Origin: Thalassotalea_F euphylliae
GTDB lineage: Bacteria > Pseudomonadota > Gammaproteobacteria > Enterobacterales > Alteromonadaceae
Assembly: GCF_042682785.1 (NCBI RefSeq)
Contig: NZ_JBHUIB010000001.1
Span: 1,240,001 to 1,304,000 of the forward strand
Direction: 5' to 3'
DNA length: 64,000 nucleotides
Positions 47,511-56,946 of this stretch are shown piece after piece. Under the pieces are notes generated by a model. The model had not been told where the DNA came from. It did not search any database and worked only from the letters and a program-made list of their open reading frames with translations. The number at the start of each line of letters is the position of its first letter. Within the stretch, counting starts at the first letter, position 1. Made by a program: the position numbers and the translations under genes.

Positions 47511-49052
47511 TTACCAAGTTTGAGTTGACTTGAACGTATCAAGTAACTTAACCAAACTTGCTTCAATATCTGAGTTGTAATCGCCTTTTTCGTTGATAGT
47601 AGCCATAAGCTCAGCATTATCATTGTTTGCGTAAGACAATAATGCAGCTTCAAAATCTACTACTTTTTCAATAGCTACATCATTTAGGTAGCCTTTTTCA
47701 GCAGCAAATAGAGAAACAGCTGTTTCCGCAATTGATAATGGGCTGTATTGCTTCTGCTTCATCAACTCTGTTACGCGTTGACCGTGCTCTAATTGTGCAC
47801 GAGTAGCGTCATCAAGGTCTGAAGCGAATTGAGCAAAGGCCGCTAATTCAGCATATTGTGCTAATGCTAAACGGATACCACCACCAAGTTTCTTGATAAT
47901 TTTCGTTTGTGCAGCACCACCAACACGAGATACCGAGATACCTGCGTTAACAGCAGGACGGATACCAGCGTTGAATAAGTTCGACTCTAGGAAAATCTGG
48001 CCATCGGTAATTGAAATTACGTTGGTTGGTACGAATGCAGATACGTCACCCGCTTGTGTTTCAATAATTGGTAAAGCTGTTAATGAACCAGTTTGGCCTT
48101 TAACTTCACCATTTGTGAAACGCTCTACGTATTCTTCATTAACACGTGCAGCACGCTCTAGTAGACGTGAGTGCAAGTAGAATACGTCACCTGGGTAAGC
48201 TTCACGACCTGGTGGACGACGAAGTAGCAACGAGATTTGACGGTAAGCAACAGCTTGCTTAGATAAATCATCGTATACGATTAACGCATCTTCACCGCGG
48301 TCACGGAAGTATTCACCCATTGTACAACCAGAGTATGGTGCTAAGTACTGAAGTGCAGCAGCTTCAGATGCAGACGCTACAACAACGATAGTGTTTTCTA
48401 GTGCGCCGTGCTCTTCTAAGCTACGTACTACGTTAGCAACAGTTGATGCTTTTTGACCAACAGCTACGTAGATTGACTTAATACCCGTGTTTTTCTGGTT
48501 AATGATTGCATCTAATGCGATCGCTGATTTACCAACCTGACGGTCACCGATGATAAGCTCACGCTGACCACGACCAATTGGAATCATTGAGTCAATTGAC
48601 TTAATACCAGTTTGTACTGGCTCGTCAACTGATTTACGGTCGATAACACCTGGAGCAACGACTTCAATTGGCGAGAAGCCATCGTTGTCGATTGGACCTT
48701 TACCGTCAATCGGCTCACCTAGAGTGTTAACAACACGGCCTAAAAGGCCACGACCTACTGGTACTTCAAGAATACGACCAGTACCTTTAACTTTTACGCC
48801 TTCTGCTAGGTCCGCGTATGGACCCATAACAACCGCACCTACTGAATCACGCTCTAAGTTAAGCGCGATTGCGTAGCGGTTGCCAGGAAGTTCGATCATC
48901 TCACCTTGCATTACATCAGCAAGACCGTGGATGCGAATGATACCGTCAGTTACAGAAACGATAGTACCTTCGTTACGAGCTTCACTAACTACGTCGAACT
49001 GTTCAATACGTTTTTTGATCAGTTCGGCGATTTCAGTGGAATTCAGTTGCAT
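47511..49052 (-). CDS. atpA: ATP synthase F1 subunit alpha
   Basis: 513 residues. Non-catalytic nucleotide-binding subunit. GDRQVGKSAIALD near 169-181 is the P-loop and LPIIETQAGDVSAFVPTNVISITDG near the middle is the conserved beta-contact segment (not quoted in full). N-terminal MQLNSTEIAELIKKRIEQF matches the family start. Confidence 0.98.
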   Translation of the reverse strand: MQLNSTEIAELIKKRIEQFDVVSEARNEGTIVSVTDGIIRIHGLADVMQGEMIELPGNRYAIALNLERDSVGAVVMGPYADLAEGVKVKGTGRILEVPVGRGLLGRVVNTLGEPIDGKGPIDNDGFSPIEVVAPGVIDRKSVDEPVQTGIKSIDSMIPIGRGQRELIIGDRQVGKSAIALDAIINQKNTGIKSIYVAVGQKASTVANVVRSLEEHGALENTIVVVASASEAAALQYLAPYSGCTMGEYFRDRGEDALIVYDDLSKQAVAYRQISLLLRRPPGREAYPGDVFYLHSRLLERAARVNEEYVERFTNGEVKGQTGSLTALPIIETQAGDVSAFVPTNVISITDGQIFLESNLFNAGIRPAVNAGISVSRVGGAAQTKIIKKLGGGIRLALAQYAELAAFAQFASDLDDATRAQLEHGQRVTELMKQKQYSPLSIAETAVSLFAAEKGYLNDVAIEKVVDFEAALLSYANNDNAELMATINEKGDYNSDIEASLVKLLDTFKSTQTW

Positions 49053-49065
49053 GCTCTGTTCCCCG

Positions 49066-49599
49066 TTAAGATTGCATTGTTGTTGCTAAACGGTCTAATT
49101 TACCTCGAATAGAACCGTCAATTACCATGTCACCAGCTTTGATAATCAAGCCAGACACAACGTCAGCACTTACAACACAATTAAGCTTCACTTTACGAGC
49201 CAAACGCTTTTCAAGCGCGGCGCTAATATTTGATTGTTGGTCAGCTGTTAATTCAACAGCAGACGTGACATCCACAGTTACTTCTTTGTCGTAATCCGCT
49301 TTCATTGAAGCGAATTGCTCAGCAACCTGTGGTAGCACCAACAGACGTTCGTTCTCAGCCATCACTTTTAATAAGTTTTGGCCTTGTTCATTTAGCTGTT
49401 CACCACAAACATTCAAGAATAATTCTTGCGCTTGTTCGGTAGACGCACCACCTGAAAGGTAGGTAGTAATCGTCTCGTTTTTAGAAACTTCAGCCGCAAA
49501 CACTAGCATTTCTAACCAGTTGTCTACGCCATTTGCTTCTACAGCAAAATCGAACGCTGCTTTAGCGTAGGGGCGAGCGATAGTTGTCAATTCAGACAT
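49066..49599 (-). CDS. atpH: ATP synthase F1 subunit delta
   Basis: 177 residues. Peripheral-stalk subunit that links F1 to the b dimer. N-terminal ARPYAKAAFDFA and C-terminal VSGLIIKAGDMVIDGSIRGKL are the family signatures. Confidence 0.95.
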   Translation of the reverse strand: MSELTTIARPYAKAAFDFAVEANGVDNWLEMLVFAAEVSKNETITTYLSGGASTEQAQELFLNVCGEQLNEQGQNLLKVMAENERLLVLPQVAEQFASMKADYDKEVTVDVTSAVELTADQQSNISAALEKRLARKVKLNCVVSADVVSGLIIKAGDMVIDGSIRGKLDRLATTMQS

Positions 49600-49611
49600 G
49601 CTCTATACCCC

Positions 49612-50082
49612 TTAAAGTTCAGCGACTAATTTATCTAAGATGTCGCTGTGTGCAGCGGCATCAATTGAACGCTCAAGAATTTTCTCGGCACCAGCAACAG
49701 CTAACGTAGACACTTGCTGACGTAGCTCTTCTTTTGCTCGGTTGCGTTCAGACTCAATTTCTGCATGACCAGAAGCGATGATTTTCTCACGCTCTGCTTG
49801 TGCTTTTTCAGACGCTTCATCAATCATTTGTGCTTCGCGTTTCTTCGCAGCTTCAATGATTTCAGCAGCCTGTGCTTTAGCTTCTTTAAGTTGCGCAGCA
49901 GCTTTTTCTTGAGCTAACTCAAGATCTTTTGCAGCGCGGTCAGAAGCAGCAAGACCATCAGCAATTTTCTTCTGACGTTCTTCGATAGCTGCCATAAGTG
50001 GCGGCCACACAAACTTCATGCAGAACCACACAAATACGATAAATGCTATAGATTCACCGATTAGGGTAGCATTAATGTTCAT
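49612..50082 (-). CDS. atpF: ATP synthase F0 subunit b
   Basis: 156 residues. N-terminal membrane helix (about 5-25) followed by a long charged coiled coil that forms the peripheral stator with delta. Length and layout are those of the E. coli b subunit. Confidence 0.95.
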   Translation of the reverse strand: MNINATLIGESIAFIVFVWFCMKFVWPPLMAAIEERQKKIADGLAASDRAAKDLELAQEKAAAQLKEAKAQAAEIIEAAKKREAQMIDEASEKAQAEREKIIASGHAEIESERNRAKEELRQQVSTLAVAGAEKILERSIDAAAHSDILDKLVAEL

Positions 50083-50133
50083 ATTCGTAGCTCCTATTTA
50101 CAGTTATTCGCGATGATTTAATGACTCTATCGA

Positions 50134-50367
50134 TTAAGAAAGCGCGAATAACATGTAAAGGCCGATACCAACACCGATCATAGCGATCGCATCGATAAGA
50201 CCAGCAACGATGAACATTTTAACTTGTAGTTGAGGAGCAAGCTCTGGTTGACGAGCAGCTGACTCTAGGAATTTACCACCTAAAAGACCAAAACCAATCG
50301 CGGTACCTAATGCACCTAAACCGATAATGATAGCCACTGCAACATATAGTAAACCTAAGTGTTCCAT
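50134..50367 (-). CDS. atpE: ATP synthase F0 subunit c
   Basis: 77 residues, two helices in a hairpin with the polar loop ARQPEL. The ion-binding carboxylate is an aspartate in GLIDAIAMIG, with none of the Gln/Glu/Ser pattern of sodium-type rings, so it is most likely proton-driven. Confidence 0.97.
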   Translation of the reverse strand: MEHLGLLYVAVAIIIGLGALGTAIGFGLLGGKFLESAARQPELAPQLQVKMFIVAGLIDAIAMIGVGIGLYMLFALS

Positions 50368-50417
50368 ATTTTTCTCCGATTATTTAAAAGTAAATTTAAA
50401 GTTTAAAAATTAATAAA

Positions 50418-51245
50418 TTAATGATCTTCGTGCGCCAAGCTTAAATACACGATGGTTAACATCATGAAAATGAAAGCTTGAAGCGGAATAACTAACAAGT
50501 GGAACGCTGCCCACAAGAAGTGAACTGGTAATTGGAATAAACCAATTGTCGCGATCAAAATAAAGATCAATTCACCTGCGTATAAGTTACCGAACAAACG
50601 TAAGGCAAGTGATACAGGGCGAGCGATTAGCGTTACAGATTCCAAAATGAAGTTCACAGGAATAAACGCTGGGTGGTTAAACGGCTGTAGTGTTAGTTCT
50701 TTCGCAAAACCACCGAAGCCCTTTATTTTGATAGAGTAGAAAATGATAAGAACAAATACACCGATACTTAGGGCAAATGTCATGTTCATATCTGTTGTTG
50801 GTACCGACTTGATGTACACATCGTGCGGGTCCATACCAAACGCGTGTTGACCGATTAAACCAGCAATTGTAGGGATCCAGTCAACGGGTACCCAGTCCAT
50901 CGCGTTCATCAGTAACACCCACATAAAAATGGTTAATGAAAGCGGTGCAATTAATGCGTTTTTACCGTGGAAAGTCTCTTTCACACTCTGGTCGACAAAC
51001 TCTACAATCATTTCCACTGCACACTGAAGTTTGCCTGGAACGCCTGTAGTTGCTTTTTTAGCGACTGAGCGGAAGGTCATAAGAAAAATCAAACCGAGCA
51101 CGATAGACCATAATAATGTGTCAATGTGAACAGCCCAGAAGCCGGCATCAGCACATGCTTTGTTAAAAGCAATGCCACCGTCAACGGAACACATCTTCGC
51201 ATTGGTCAAGTGATGTTTGATATAAGAGCCAGTATCTGCTGCCAT
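50418..51245 (-). CDS. atpB: ATP synthase F0 subunit a
   Basis: 275 residues from the ATG at 51245. A longer frame starts at a TTG at 51257, but that region contains the GGGA ribosome binding site, so the ATG is preferred. It forms the proton half-channels; the essential arginine lies in SLALRLFGNLYAGELIF near the C-terminus. Confidence 0.95.
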   Translation of the reverse strand: MAADTGSYIKHHLTNAKMCSVDGGIAFNKACADAGFWAVHIDTLLWSIVLGLIFLMTFRSVAKKATTGVPGKLQCAVEMIVEFVDQSVKETFHGKNALIAPLSLTIFMWVLLMNAMDWVPVDWIPTIAGLIGQHAFGMDPHDVYIKSVPTTDMNMTFALSIGVFVLIIFYSIKIKGFGGFAKELTLQPFNHPAFIPVNFILESVTLIARPVSLALRLFGNLYAGELIFILIATIGLFQLPVHFLWAAFHLLVIPLQAFIFMMLTIVYLSLAHEDH

Positions 51246-51257
51246 CTTGTATCCCAA

Positions 51258-51650
51258 TTATTGTTGATTAAAAGTAAACCGGTATATGGCGCTGTAAATT
51301 ATGGGAGAAATCACCGCCAATATGTATGTGCCGAAAAATGCGACTAAGGACAGAGACAAAAACTTGAAACTCAACCCAAATAAAATAGCCGTTAGTAGCA
51401 TTTTAATTCGCGCGCCTTTCATAAAGGATTCCCTTACCTGCCTAGCGGCGCGTGCTCCTGCATATCGAAATGCGTAAAGAGCAAACACAAAATTAGGGAT
51501 TATGCCGATACAACCACCAGCTAATGCTGACTGGGCATGGCCTAACCCCCAATAAAAATATGTTATTACCGCAGAAACTAAGGTTAGGGTAGAAGCGATT
51601 ATCAACTGCTGCCGAGTTAAATTGCGACCTGGCTTTACCAGCTGATTCAA
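51258..51650 (-). CDS. atpI: ATP synthase subunit I
   Basis: 130 residues, four hydrophobic helices with a basic N-terminus. AtpI assists c-ring assembly and is typically the first gene of the atp operon. Sequence conservation is low, so the call rests on position and topology. Confidence 0.88.
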   Translation of the reverse strand: MNQLVKPGRNLTRQQLIIASTLTLVSAVITYFYWGLGHAQSALAGGCIGIIPNFVFALYAFRYAGARAARQVRESFMKGARIKMLLTAILFGLSFKFLSLSLVAFFGTYILAVISPIIYSAIYRFTFNQQ

Positions 51651-51729
51651 TTGTCTAAACCTCTAACGAAAACCTTCGTAAACCCTGCGTTTTTTGTAAG
51701 ATAAAATTACATCTTAAAAAATCCCCGCA

Positions 51730-51757
51730 AGTATACTCAATTACGGTTTTATTGCAA
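51730..51757 (-). promoter_or_regulatory. Candidate sigma-70 promoter of the atp operon
   Basis: On the minus strand: TTGCAA (complement of 51752-51757), 16 bp, then TATACT (complement of 51730-51735). It lies about 80 bp before atpI in the otherwise empty 194-bp gap after parB. Confidence 0.5.
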
Positions 51758-51844
51758 CAATATAGGGCATCCTTAGCCCCTATATTGTGCGAAAAAGTTT
51801 AATATTTTGTGAAAAGTTTTATTTGGCGAGTCAAATGCTAAAAA

Positions 51845-52735
51845 TTAATGGATTTTAGCAAGAATTCCATCGAGTTCGTCGAGGCTAGTATATGAAATTG
51901 TAAGTTTACCTTTACCCTTTTTATTGTGGCTGATTGCCACAGGTGAACCGATACGTTCAGCAAGGGTTTGTTCAAGAGAAACGGTATTAGCATCTTTCTC
52001 TTTTACAGGCTTTTCTGGCGTCGGATATTGCACTTTTTTGACAAGAGCCTCCGTTTCACGCACGGTTAACTCTTTGGCAACAACAGTACGTGCTGTCGTG
52101 GTTTGTTCATCGTTTTCAAGCGCAAGCAATGCTCTTGCGTGGCCCATTTCAATGTCGCCATGCTCAAGCAATGTTTTTACTTCATCATTAAGGTTATTTA
52201 AACGTAATAAATTAGTGACTGTAGTACGTGATTTACCAACGGCTTCAGCAACTTCTTGATGAGTTAATTCAAACTCAGTAAGTAAACGTTCCAATGCAAT
52301 AGCTTCTTCCATCGCATTAAGATCTTCACGCTGAATGTTTTCAATTAAAGCGATCGCAACAGCTGCTTCATCAGGCACATCTTTAACAAGACAAGGTACA
52401 AGCTCAATCTCAGCTAACTGTGCAGCGCGCCAGCGACGCTCACCAGCAATGATTTCATACTGATTTTCAGCAATAGTACGAACCACAATTGGCTGAATGA
52501 TACCTTGCGCTTTAATAGAGTTTGAGAGCTCTTCTAACGCATCAGCAGACATGTCTTTACGTGGTTGGTACTTACCCGGTTGTAACTGTTCAATAGGTAA
52601 CTTGCGAAGTTCACCTTTTTCTGGGGAATCCGCTATATCACTTGCTGCTTGTTCATTACCCACTTCTGATTTCGGTGAAGGTGTTAATAAAGCATCTAAT
52701 CCGCGACCTAATCCGCGACGTTTAGCAGGGCTCAT
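51845..52735 (-). CDS. parB: Chromosome-partitioning protein ParB
   Basis: 296 residues. ParB binds parS sites near the origin and, as a CTP-dependent clamp, spreads to form the segregation complex. Seen: GERRWRAAQLA near 107-117 (the CTP/arginine patch), the helix-turn-helix LTHQEVAEAVGKSRTTVTNLLR near 155-176 in part, and a C-terminal dimerisation helix. Last gene of the mnmG-rsmG-parA-parB run. No complete parS was identified in the window by eye. Confidence 0.96.
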   Translation of the reverse strand: MSPAKRRGLGRGLDALLTPSPKSEVGNEQAASDIADSPEKGELRKLPIEQLQPGKYQPRKDMSADALEELSNSIKAQGIIQPIVVRTIAENQYEIIAGERRWRAAQLAEIELVPCLVKDVPDEAAVAIALIENIQREDLNAMEEAIALERLLTEFELTHQEVAEAVGKSRTTVTNLLRLNNLNDEVKTLLEHGDIEMGHARALLALENDEQTTTARTVVAKELTVRETEALVKKVQYPTPEKPVKEKDANTVSLEQTLAERIGSPVAISHNKKGKGKLTISYTSLDELDGILAKIH

Positions 52736-52747
52736 AGCAATCCTTAA

Positions 52748-53551
52748 TTACTCAGTTACCGGTTCTTTGTTATTGGTTTTCTTCGCAACTTCGTCACGAC
52801 GTAAAATTTCACCAGCCAGTGCCAAATAGGCTTTGGCTCCAGTGGAGGACTTGTCATAGTACATTGCAGGAGCACCAAAACTAGGCGCTTCTGCTAAGCG
52901 AACATTACGTGGGATAACAGTGCGATATACCTTGTCGCCGAAATGACGCTTGAGTTGTTCAGACACGTCATTGGCTAGTCGATTACGCGGATCGTACATG
53001 GTTCGCAGGATACCCTCAATCTTTAAATCCGCATTAACAACAGAAGTGAGTTGCGAAATGGTTTCCATTAGTGCGGTAAGGCCTTCTAAGGCATAGTACT
53101 CACACTGCATTGGTACCAAGACCGAGTCAGCGGCAGCCATAGCATTTACAGTGAGCATATTCAGTGATGGTGGGCAATCTACAATAATAAAATCATAGTC
53201 ATCTTTAACTGGGGCTAACGCATTACGTAAACGCAGTTCACGCGCATATACTTCCATCAATTTAATTTCAGCGGCAGTAACATCTGCATTAGCGGCGATT
53301 AGATCATATACGCCAGATGTATCTTTACATACCACTTGATCGAAGGGTTGTTGCTCAATCAGTAATTCATAACTGGTTTTTAGTGAGTCGTATTTATCAA
53401 CGCCACTCCCCATGGTCGCATTACCTTGAGGATCTAAGTCAATGAGCAAGACTTTACGTTTTGTTGCTGCTAATGAAGCAGCAAGATTCACCGAAGTTGT
53501 GGTTTTTCCTACACCACCTTTTTGGTTTGCAACTGCAATGATTCTGCCCAC
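52748..53551 (-). CDS. parA: Chromosome-partitioning ATPase ParA
   Basis: 267 residues. Deviant Walker-A ATPase that moves ParB-parS complexes. KGGVGKTTT near 11-19, LLIDLDPQGNAT near 36-47, VDCPPSL near 124-130 and a basic DNA-binding region near the C-terminus. Separated from rsmG by 16 bp and from parB by 12 bp, so one operon. Confidence 0.97.
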   Translation of the reverse strand: MGRIIAVANQKGGVGKTTTSVNLAASLAATKRKVLLIDLDPQGNATMGSGVDKYDSLKTSYELLIEQQPFDQVVCKDTSGVYDLIAANADVTAAEIKLMEVYARELRLRNALAPVKDDYDFIIVDCPPSLNMLTVNAMAAADSVLVPMQCEYYALEGLTALMETISQLTSVVNADLKIEGILRTMYDPRNRLANDVSEQLKRHFGDKVYRTVIPRNVRLAEAPSFGAPAMYYDKSSTGAKAYLALAGEILRRDEVAKKTNNKEPVTE

Positions 53552-53567
53552 GGCTCCCTCGAATTTT

Positions 53568-54194
53568 TTACTGTGTTTTTTTTAATTCTATTAAGTGTCG
53601 CTCACCTTCCAGTGAAGGAACGACTAATGGGAAACTTTCCACCAGTTCAATGTGCTCAGGCAATTGAGCAAGTTCATCCGTCGGGTATATGCCTTTTAAC
53701 GCAAAAAATCGGCCTGACTCGCTGTCAATCAAGTGATGACACCAAGAAACCATGTCCTGCAATGATGAAAATGCACGGCTTAGTACGCCATCAAATGGAA
53801 CATCTGGTTGGTACGCTTCAACGCGAGACTGAACCGGAGTTACGTTAGTCAACTTCAACTGCAAAATAACTTGGCGCAAAAAAGTAATACGCTTACCTAA
53901 GCTGTCTAATAATACAAAATTTCGCTCAGGATACAATATTGATAATGGAATTCCTGGTAAGCCAGGGCCAGTACCAACATCAATAAAATGATTGCCTTTC
54001 AGATGTTTACCTACAGATAAGCTGTCCATGATGTGTTTTACCAACATTTCGTTAGGATCACGAACAGACGTCAGGTTGTACGTTTTGTTCCACTTGTCCA
54101 GTAGCTGGACATAATCGATAAGCTGGACGATCTGCAAATCGCTGACAGTAATATCCGTTTGCGATAATAACGCACGTAAATTTTGTTCAAGCAT
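53568..54194 (-). CDS. rsmG: 16S rRNA (guanine527-N7)-methyltransferase RsmG
   Basis: 208 residues. It methylates G527 of 16S rRNA with S-adenosylmethionine, and its loss gives low-level streptomycin resistance in bacteria that have been studied. IDVGTGPGLPGIPLSI near 69-84 is the cofactor motif, and the C-terminal SRAFSSLQDM segment is conserved. It follows mnmG by 14 bp, the usual arrangement. Confidence 0.96.
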   Translation of the reverse strand: MLEQNLRALLSQTDITVSDLQIVQLIDYVQLLDKWNKTYNLTSVRDPNEMLVKHIMDSLSVGKHLKGNHFIDVGTGPGLPGIPLSILYPERNFVLLDSLGKRITFLRQVILQLKLTNVTPVQSRVEAYQPDVPFDGVLSRAFSSLQDMVSWCHHLIDSESGRFFALKGIYPTDELAQLPEHIELVESFPLVVPSLEGERHLIELKKTQ

Positions 54195-54208
54195 AGAGGT
54201 TACCGAGA

Positions 54209-56098
54209 CTAAGCGCTTTTACGGAGTAAACCGTGTTTTTTCAAGTATACCAGTAACAATGATATTGCTGCAGGGGTAATACCAGAAATTCGTGACGCTT
54301 TACCAATAGTCTCAGGGCGAGCATCTGTAAGTTTAGCAACGACCTCGTTTGATAAACCCGAGATTTGGCTGTAGTCAAAATCTACAGGGATCAACGTATT
54401 CTCATGACGCTTTTTCTTTTCGATCTCATCCATTTGACGATCGATATAGCCTTGATATTTAATCTGAATTTCTACTTGTTCAGCTGCTTGCTTATCGTCA
54501 AGAGTCGGGCCAAATGCCTCAATTGACATAAGATCTTCGTATTTCGTTTCTGGACGACGAATAATATCTTCCAATGTCGCTTCTTTGCTTACTGGGCTTT
54601 TCAACTGTTGGTTTAGCTCGTCTACAGCTGGATGGTTCTTCTGCACCCAAATACCTGATAAGCGTTGACGTTCTTGTTCAATATTTTCCATTTTTTCGTT
54701 GAAACGCGTCCAACGAGCATCGTCAACCAGACCAAGCTCTCGACCTTTTTCAGTCAAACGAATATCCGCATTGTCTTCACGTAATAACAAACGGTATTCG
54801 GCACGTGAAGTAAACATTCGGTATGGTTCTTTCGTTCCTAAGGTTGCTAGATCGTCAATCAATACGCCCATGTAGGCTTGATCACGTCCTAGGATCCATT
54901 CGTCTTTGCCTTGCACACGCAATCCAGCATTGGTTGCAGCAACTAAACCTTGCGCACCAGCTTCTTCATAACCAGTAGTACCGTTGATTTGACCGGCAAA
55001 ATAAAGATTCTGAACGAACTTGCTTTCAAGGGTTTGTTTTAAATCGCGAGGATCGAAGAAATCATATTCAATGGCATAGCCAGGGCGAGTGATATGTGCG
55101 TTTTCAAAGCCTTTGATAGAGCGAACCAGCTCCATTTGTACATCAAATGGGAGGCTAGTTGATATACCGTTAGGATAAACCTCATTGGTTGTTAACCCCT
55201 CAGGTTCAACAAAAATCTGATGCGTGTCTTTGTCCGCAAAACGCATGATCTTATCTTCAATCGAAGGACAATAACGTGGACCAATACCTTCAATAACACC
55301 GGTATACATTGGAGAACGATCTAAGCCACCACGAATGACATCATGTGTTTTTTCGTTAGTATGAGTGATGTAACAAGAAATTTGCTCTGGATGATCATCA
55401 CGCGATCCCATGAATGAGAATACAGGGCGTGGTGTATCTCCTGGCTGTTCTTGCATAACAGAGAAATCAAGTGTCCTCGCATCTAATCGAGGAGGCGTAC
55501 CTGTTTTCAACCGATCCATCCTAAACGGCATGTCTCGCAAACTTTTTGCCAAATTGACAGAGGCAGGGTCACCAGCACGACCGCCTTGGTAATTGTTCAT
55601 GCCAATGTGAATCTGACCGGCCAAGAATGTACCAACAGTCAGCACGACAGCTTGACCTTTGAACTTAAGTCCCATCTGTGTTGATACACCAACAACGCGA
55701 TCGTTTTCCAAGATCAAGTCATCACAAGGTTGTTGGAAAATGGTTAAGTTTTCTTGGTTTTCAAGGTGATTACGAACAAAAGCCCGGTATAAAGCGCGAT
55801 CCGCCTGTGCGCGCGTTGCTCGCACTGCTGGTCCTTTACTCGCATTGAGTGTTCTAAATTGGATCGCAGCGTGATCGGTGGCGGTAGCCATTAATCCACC
55901 TAATGCATCAATCTCTTTAACTAGGTGCCCTTTACCTATACCGCCGATAGCTGGATTACAGGACATTTGACCTAAGGTGTCAATATTGTGAGTTAGCAAT
56001 AACGTTTTACAGCCCATACGTGCTGCAGCCAAACATGCTTCCGTTCCTGCATGCCCTCCACCAACAACAATGACGTCAAAAGAGTCTTGATACCACAT
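54209..56098 (-). CDS. mnmG: tRNA uridine 5-carboxymethylaminomethyl modification enzyme MnmG (GidA)
   Basis: 629 residues, standard length. With MnmE it modifies the wobble uridine of several tRNAs, using FAD, tetrahydrofolate and glycine. The FAD-binding motif VVGGGHAGTEAC near 11-22, AGQINGTTGYEEAGAQGL near 375-392 and the C-terminal helical domain are present. First gene downstream of oriC on the minus strand, as in E. coli. Confidence 0.97.
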   Translation of the reverse strand: MWYQDSFDVIVVGGGHAGTEACLAAARMGCKTLLLTHNIDTLGQMSCNPAIGGIGKGHLVKEIDALGGLMATATDHAAIQFRTLNASKGPAVRATRAQADRALYRAFVRNHLENQENLTIFQQPCDDLILENDRVVGVSTQMGLKFKGQAVVLTVGTFLAGQIHIGMNNYQGGRAGDPASVNLAKSLRDMPFRMDRLKTGTPPRLDARTLDFSVMQEQPGDTPRPVFSFMGSRDDHPEQISCYITHTNEKTHDVIRGGLDRSPMYTGVIEGIGPRYCPSIEDKIMRFADKDTHQIFVEPEGLTTNEVYPNGISTSLPFDVQMELVRSIKGFENAHITRPGYAIEYDFFDPRDLKQTLESKFVQNLYFAGQINGTTGYEEAGAQGLVAATNAGLRVQGKDEWILGRDQAYMGVLIDDLATLGTKEPYRMFTSRAEYRLLLREDNADIRLTEKGRELGLVDDARWTRFNEKMENIEQERQRLSGIWVQKNHPAVDELNQQLKSPVSKEATLEDIIRRPETKYEDLMSIEAFGPTLDDKQAAEQVEIQIKYQGYIDRQMDEIEKKKRHENTLIPVDFDYSQISGLSNEVVAKLTDARPETIGKASRISGITPAAISLLLVYLKKHGLLRKSA

Positions 56099-56262
56099 TT
56101 ATTCAGCGACCTTAGGTTAAAAAAAAGAGACGTATTTTAGCACTTTTTTTATAGGTAGGGGAATGATCAATTTTCCAAAAAGATCGCACCGCGATCCATT
56201 AATTAAATATAAAGATCTATATAAAGATCTTGTTATTATTACTTATTAGATCTCGCCCTTTC

Positions 56263-56271
56263 TGTGTATAA
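56263..56271 (-). promoter_or_regulatory. DnaA box (TTATACACA type)
   Basis: Reads TGTGTATAA on the plus strand, a perfect match to TTATNCACA on the minus strand, inside oriC. Confidence 0.75.
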
Positions 56272-56368
56272 GTCAATAAACACCATTAAAAACAATAGTT
56301 TTGACATGATCAGATCTTGTGATCAAAGTTTGATCTACACGGTAAAAAGCTTTGATCAAAATGGCCTT

Positions 56369-56377
56369 TTATCCACA
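56369..56377 (+). promoter_or_regulatory. DnaA box (TTATCCACA)
   Basis: Perfect consensus DnaA box inside oriC. Confidence 0.88.
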
Positions 56378-56441
56378 GTGTAGTTCTGAAAAAATTTAAT
56401 TAACTGGATAATAAAGGTTAAATACAGGGTTTATACGTTAT

Positions 56442-56450
56442 TTATCCACA
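56442..56450 (+). promoter_or_regulatory. DnaA box (TTATCCACA)
   Basis: Perfect consensus DnaA box inside oriC, on the mioC side. Confidence 0.88.
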
Positions 56451-56474
56451 GCAGAGGGAAATATCACTCTTTTA

Positions 56475-56483
56475 TGTGGATAA
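56475..56483 (-). promoter_or_regulatory. DnaA box (TTATCCACA)
   Basis: Reads TGTGGATAA on the plus strand, a perfect box on the minus strand, next to the mioC stop codon. Confidence 0.85.
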
Positions 56484-56496
56484 ATGGTGTGTAATA

Positions 56497-56943
56497 TTAG
56501 GATAAGTGATCTTTATTCGTTTCGATCCACTGTTGAGCCATTTCTTCGGGATCTATATCTTGCGCCATATCTAAGTAAAGCGGTTCAATTATAGGTTTGC
56601 AACCCTTTGATATTAGTAGTTTATTTAAGTTTTTTGCAGCAAAGCAGAAAGTGTCATAATTGGTATCACCAACCCCGATCACTAAAAGGGAAGTTGTTTG
56701 ATAAACGGGATCTTGTTTATTAACAGCGTTGGCAAACTCAAGCAAGTTATCAGGATAGTCACCTGCACCATGTGTAGATGTGCATACTAACCAAGTTTGA
56801 TTTTCATACGGAATTTCTTCAAGGGATGGAGATAAGTGAAGTGTCGTTTTAAAACCAAGTTCATTGAGTGTTTGCTCACATGCTTCCGCCACGTATTCTG
56901 TGCCGCCAAGCATACTGCCAACGATTATTTGTATCGGGTTCAT
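56497..56943 (-). CDS. mioC: FMN-binding protein MioC (flavodoxin family)
   Basis: 148 residues from the ATG at 56943. This is preferred over an in-frame ATG at 56955 because the earlier one lies in a perfect hairpin stem. MioC is a flavodoxin-like FMN protein; in E. coli it was linked to biotin synthase activity and its transcription runs into oriC. The FMN-binding loop GSMLGGTEYVAEA near 8-20 and STHGAGDYPDN near 56-66 are present. Transcription toward oriC is conserved here. Confidence 0.93.
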   Translation of the reverse strand: MNPIQIIVGSMLGGTEYVAEACEQTLNELGFKTTLHLSPSLEEIPYENQTWLVCTSTHGAGDYPDNLLEFANAVNKQDPVYQTTSLLVIGVGDTNYDTFCFAAKNLNKLLISKGCKPIIEPLYLDMAQDIDPEEMAQQWIETNKDHLS

Positions 56944-56946
56944 AGA

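Larger units (their letters stand above)
56099..56496. other. oriC: Chromosomal replication origin oriC (mnmG-mioC interval)
   Basis: 398 bp without a gene between mnmG and mioC, the location of oriC in E. coli and other gammaproteobacteria. It holds 11 GATC sites in 193 bp (56165-56357), the dense Dam-methylation pattern of enterobacterial oriC. Four consensus DnaA boxes are present: TTATCCACA at 56369-56377 and 56442-56450, the reverse complement at 56475-56483, and a TTATACACA-type box on the minus strand at 56263-56271. Near mnmG the AT-rich part contains GATCT-led 13-mer-like sequences (56226-56238) and CTTATTAGATC, close to the E. coli right 13-mer. It is almost certainly the origin; unwinding and IHF/Fis sites were not resolved. 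Confidence 0.92.

Noticed and set aside
52043..52058. parS-like GTTTCACG within parB
   Set aside because: Only one half of the TGTTTCACGTGAAACA palindrome matches; the other half does not, so it is not a credible parS.
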